NCBI GenBank assembly: GCA_945883885.1 | Contig: CAMCYM010000036.1 | Coordinates: 1 to 10,367 of the forward strand | DNA length: 10,367 nucleotides | Direction of reading: 5' to 3' | Source: Chryseobacterium gleum | GTDB taxonomy: Bacteria; Bacteroidota; Bacteroidia; Flavobacteriales_D; Sanyastnellaceae | Part shown: one piece after another, positions 7,663-10,367 of the stretch | How the letters are laid out: each line of letters begins with the position of its first letter | Position numbering within the stretch: position 1 is the first letter of the stretch | Program-made: the position numbers and the translations under genes | The notes under the pieces: generated by a model | Told to the model about the DNA's origin: nothing | The model's database searches: none | What the model saw: only the letters and a program-made list of their open reading frames with translations

Positions 7663-8561
7663 AGTGGCTGTATGTGCTCGTGGTCAAGCCGTTCAGCCGG
7701 CTGCCGTACGGGGTGCTGTACCGCGTCTCCGATGTGCTTGCGGTCGTGCTGGGTCGGTGGGTAGGCTACCGCAAGAAGGTCGTGCGGGACGGGCTTGAAC
7801 AGGGCTTTCCTGAGGCGGGGCCAGCAGGGTGGGACCGGATGGAGCGGGGGGTGTATCGCCATTTGGCAGACCTCATGGTCGAGAGCATCAAGCACTTTAC
7901 CGTCGGGGAACGCGCGGCCCGAGAGCGGATGCAGTATGCACATTGCGAGGTGTTTGCGCCTTACTTCGCCGCGGGCAGGCACGTCCTGATCGCCGGCGGA
8001 CACTTCAACAACTGGGAGCTGTATGCGTTGACGGCGGATGCGGCCGTTCCCCACCGTACCATGGCGATTTACAAGCGGTTGAGCGATCCATTCATGAACC
8101 GCGTCATGCAGGAAAGCCGCAGCCGTTGGGGGCTGACGATGGTGCCGACGGTGGAGAGCTCGGCGTGGATGGAGCGCGAGGTAGGCCGCCCGAGCCCGCA
8201 GCCGTGGGCCGTGGTGATGGGGTTTGACCAAAGTCCCGCCGACCCCCGCAAGGCGTGGTGGACCGAGTTTCTCGGCAGGGAAACGGCGTGGTACTACGGG
8301 CTCGAGAAGTACGCGCGGACCTACGATATGCCGGTCATCTACGGCCACATCCGCAAGACCGCGCGGGGGATGTACCGGACGGAGTACGAACTCGTCACCG
8401 ACACGCCGCGGGAGCTGCCGGAAGGCGCCGTCTTAGAGGCGTGCATCCAGCGGCTCGAGGCGGACATCCGGGCGTTCCCGGAGCAGTGGCTTTGGACCCA
8501 CAAGCGGTGGAAGCACCGCCGGCCGGCCGACCTGCCGTTGCATCCTCGCACGCGGCCATGA
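7659..8561 (+). CDS. Lysophospholipid/lipid A acyltransferase family protein (LpxL/HtrB-like)
   Basis: A 300-residue membrane-associated acyltransferase of the LpxL/HtrB superfamily. Members transfer a fatty acyl chain from a carrier to lipid A precursors or related lipids at the inner face of the cytoplasmic membrane. The N-terminus (about residues 3-32) is hydrophobic and likely anchors the protein. The catalytic HX4E motif is GGHFNNWE, with H115 and E120. Further family landmarks are VVMGFDQSP, EFLGRETAWYYGLEKYAR and a C-terminal PEQWLWTHKRWKHR, typical of the family (PEQWLW-H-RWK). The length is normal. The ATG at 7659 overlaps the preceding stop by 4 bases, and its TGA (8559-8561) overlaps the rarA start in the same way, so it is probably translationally coupled on both sides. 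Late lipid A acylation is the best guess, but the acceptor cannot be read from sequence; another lipid is possible. Confidence 0.93.
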   Translation: MKWLYVLVVKPFSRLPYGVLYRVSDVLAVVLGRWVGYRKKVVRDGLEQGFPEAGPAGWDRMERGVYRHLADLMVESIKHFTVGERAARERMQYAHCEVFAPYFAAGRHVLIAGGHFNNWELYALTADAAVPHRTMAIYKRLSDPFMNRVMQESRSRWGLTMVPTVESSAWMEREVGRPSPQPWAVVMGFDQSPADPRKAWWTEFLGRETAWYYGLEKYARTYDMPVIYGHIRKTARGMYRTEYELVTDTPRELPEGAVLEACIQRLEADIRAFPEQWLWTHKRWKHRRPADLPLHPRTRP

Positions 8562-9844
8562 CGGTGGAACGCGACCTCGCGCCGCTCGCGGAACGCATGC
8601 GTCCGCTGACCCTCGACGGGTATGTGGGCCAAACCCAAGCCATCGGCCCGGAAACGGTGCTCCGGCGTGCGCTGGCCAAGGGCGCGCTGCCTTCGATGAT
8701 CCTTTGGGGCCCACCCGGGGTGGGCAAAACCACCCTCGCCCGGCTGCTCGCGCGCGAGTCCGGCCGCACGTTCCATCAGCTCAGCGCCATCCACAGCGGT
8801 GTCAAAGAGGTGCGCGAGGTGATCGACAGCGTGCGCAAGGCCGGCCTGTTCGCTTCGAAGGCGGTGCTGTTCATCGACGAGATCCACCGCTTTTCGAAAT
8901 CGCAGCAGGACAGCCTGCTTGGCGCGGTGGAACAGGGCCTGGTCACCCTCATCGGTGCGACGACAGAGAACCCGGGCTTCGAGGTCATCCCGGCACTCCG
9001 GAGCCGCTGCACCGTGGTGGTTCTCGAGCCGCTCAGCGCGGCGGACCTGCGCGCCATCGGCGAGCGGGCCCTTGCCGAGGATGCGGAGCTGCAGGCCCGC
9101 GGGGCGCAGGTGGCCGAATGGGAGGGTCTGATCCGCGCCAGCGGCGGCGACGCGCGCAAGTTGTTGAATGTGCTGGAAATCACGGTGGCCACCTGCCCGG
9201 ACGACGACCCGGTGGTGACCGACGCCCGGGTGGCTGAGGCTGCGCGCCACCCCCAACTCCTGCACGACCGCGACGGCGAGAGCCACTACAACCTCGCCAG
9301 CGCCCTGATCAAGAGCATCCGCGGCAGCGACCCGAACGCCGCCATCTACTACTGCGCCCGGCTCATTGCCGGGGGCGAGGACCCTTCGTTCATTGCCCGG
9401 CGGCTGGTGATTTCAGCGGCGGAAGACATCGGACTCGCGAATCCGACGGCGTTGCCGCTGGCGGTCGCGACACAGCAGGCGGTGGAGCGCATCGGCATGC
9501 CGGAGGGCCGCATCCCGCTGGCCGAGTGCGTGGTGTACCTCGCGACGTCGCCGAAGAGCAATACCGCATACCGGGCGATCGATGCGGCGCTGGCGGAGGT
9601 GCGATCCAGCGGGGATTTGGCGGTGCCGCTGCATCTGCGGAATGCGCCCACCGCACTCATGGAGGGGCTGGGCTACGGAGCGGGCTACGTGTACGACCAC
9701 GACGCGCCGGGCGGGGCGTCGGGCCAGGAGTTCCTGCCGGAGGCGGTGGCGGGCACGGCGTGGTATGTGCCGGGCGAAAACGCGCGGGAGCGGAGCATCC
9801 GCGAGGCGCTGCGCGCGGTTTGGCGCGGGAAGTACGGCTACTGA
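8558..9844 (+). CDS. rarA: Replication-associated recombination protein A (AAA+ ATPase RarA/MgsA)
   Basis: A 428-residue AAA+ ATPase related to clamp loaders and to eukaryotic WRNIP1/Mgs1. It acts at stalled or gapped replication forks with SSB. The visible parts are an N-terminal MRPLTLDGYVGQ motif; Walker A GPPGVGKTT (51-59, K57); Walker B LFIDEIHRF with D107 and E108; sensor 1 GATTEN with N138; an arginine-finger-like PALRSRC; and sensor 2 GGDARKLLN with R200. The C-terminal tetramerisation region includes HYNLASALIKSIRGSDPNAA, ARRLVISAAEDIGLANP and YLATSPKSNTAYRAID. The length matches the family. The ATG at 8558 overlaps the acyltransferase stop (ATGA). The frame stays open upstream to 8255, but that stretch lies inside the acyltransferase and encodes no RarA sequence. 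The gene ends with TGA at 9842-9844, overlapping the convergent protease gene by 7 bases. Confidence 0.97.
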   Translation: MTVERDLAPLAERMRPLTLDGYVGQTQAIGPETVLRRALAKGALPSMILWGPPGVGKTTLARLLARESGRTFHQLSAIHSGVKEVREVIDSVRKAGLFASKAVLFIDEIHRFSKSQQDSLLGAVEQGLVTLIGATTENPGFEVIPALRSRCTVVVLEPLSAADLRAIGERALAEDAELQARGAQVAEWEGLIRASGGDARKLLNVLEITVATCPDDDPVVTDARVAEAARHPQLLHDRDGESHYNLASALIKSIRGSDPNAAIYYCARLIAGGEDPSFIARRLVISAAEDIGLANPTALPLAVATQQAVERIGMPEGRIPLAECVVYLATSPKSNTAYRAIDAALAEVRSSGDLAVPLHLRNAPTALMEGLGYGAGYVYDHDAPGGASGQEFLPEAVAGTAWYVPGENARERSIREALRAVWRGKYGY

Positions 9845-10367
9845 GCCGGGGAGAGGAGGTAGGTGGCCGTGGCGGATGCGTCCGGACCGGAGAACTTCAA
9901 GACGTACGCACCCGCGGCGAGCCCCATGCCGCGGAGGTCGATCCAGCCGCCCGCCACGTCGGTCGCCCCGCCCCAAACGGGCGCCGCCCCCTCCGCCACG
10001 CGCTGCCCTGTCACCGTCCAGGCCTCCCACCGCGTCGGCGCCCAGCCCGCCGTCCACCGCACCAGCCCGTCGCCGGGATTCGGGAACAGCCGCACCGCAC
10101 CGGGACCCGCCGCCGCCGGCTGCCGCTCCAGCAACGCCCACGCCCGGTGGAAGTCCGGAATGCCGTATCCCATCGAATCGTTCGGCGCGGCGGCCAAATG
10201 CGCGGACGCAATGATCGCCGCCCGGACCTCAGCCGCCGTGGCTTGCGGCACGGCCTGCATGAGGCACGCCGCCAAGCCTGCGAGGATGGGGGCTGAAAAC
10301 GACGTGCCGTTGCCGTACTTCACCAGCGTATCGTGGGTCGGGTAGGCCGCTTGCCAGCCGTGGGCCA
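9838..10367 (-). CDS. Subtilisin-like (S8) serine protease with T9SS type A sorting domain, C-terminal part
   Basis: About 175 residues are visible; the N-terminus, with the catalytic Asp and His, lies beyond the right edge. The frame is open to 10367, so the GTG at 10321-10323 is internal rather than a start. The block NGTSFSAPILAG contains the catalytic serine of the S8 family (codon 10300-10302), followed by the usual helix (GLAACLMQA) and GYGIPDFHRAWALL, the end of the peptidase domain. From about 10095 to 9841 is an 85-residue beta-rich domain (VRLFPNPGDG, then WEAWTVTGQRV, then LAAGAYVLKF), which is the type IX secretion C-terminal sorting signal. The protein is therefore probably exported by Sec, passed across the outer membrane by T9SS, and released or anchored at the surface. 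The substrate is unknown. Stop TAG at 9838-9840 overlaps the end of rarA. Confidence 0.93.
   Translation of the reverse strand, partial: AHGWQAAYPTHDTLVKYGNGTSFSAPILAGLAACLMQAVPQATAAEVRAAIIASAHLAAAPNDSMGYGIPDFHRAWALLERQPAAAGPGAVRLFPNPGDGLVRWTAGWAPTRWEAWTVTGQRVAEGAAPVWGGATDVAGGWIDLRGMGLAAGAYVLKFSGPDASATATYLLSPAQ

Noticed and set aside
8255..8557. Possible N-terminal extension of rarA of about 100 residues.
   Set aside because: It lies out of frame inside the acyltransferase gene, is Arg/Gly/Ala-rich, and the RarA family begins at the ATG at 8558.
9413..10141. A 242-codon minus-strand frame spanning the end of rarA and the protease.
   Set aside because: It is in a different frame from the protease, overlaps rarA antisense, and encodes only Arg/Gly/Ala-rich sequence.

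Overview
The window looks like a chromosomal core segment from a GC-rich member of the Bacteroidota. Four things point there: the RpoB/RpoC sequence style (including a short Ser/Gly-rich insert just before the RpoC bridge helix), the lack of clear Shine-Dalgarno sequences, TAnnTTNG-type promoter boxes placed almost directly against start codons, and a secreted subtilisin-like protease ending in a type IX secretion (T9SS) sorting domain. I cannot name a genus.

Layout. Positions 1-943 hold the 3' end of rpoB. After 17 bases comes a complete rpoC (961-5226), so the left half is the RNA polymerase beta/beta' operon tail. It ends at a very strong hairpin terminator (5251-5293) whose symmetry lets it also serve the convergent gene beyond it. 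That gene (5327-6814, minus strand) encodes a 495-residue protein of a conserved family whose function I cannot assign.

Its start faces a 59-base divergent intergenic region (6815-6873) with a near-identical promoter-like octamer exactly 4 bases upstream of the start codon on each strand. The rightward unit is a tight three-gene operon: a PhnP-like metallo-beta-lactamase-fold hydrolase (6874-7662), an LpxL/HtrB-family acyltransferase (7659-8561) and the AAA+ replication-repair ATPase RarA (8558-9844). Each junction is a 4-base ATGA stop/start overlap, so translation is probably coupled. The last gene (9838-10367, minus strand, cut by the window edge) is the C-terminal part of an S8 serine protease with a T9SS sorting domain; its stop region overlaps the end of rarA by 7 bases.

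The window is almost fully coding, with no intergenic gap over about 100 bases. I see no RNA genes, CRISPR, insertion sequences or phage genes. I found no convincing new multi-gene system; the points most worth a second look are the divergent promoter pair, the unassigned 495-residue family and the mixed-function coupled operon.
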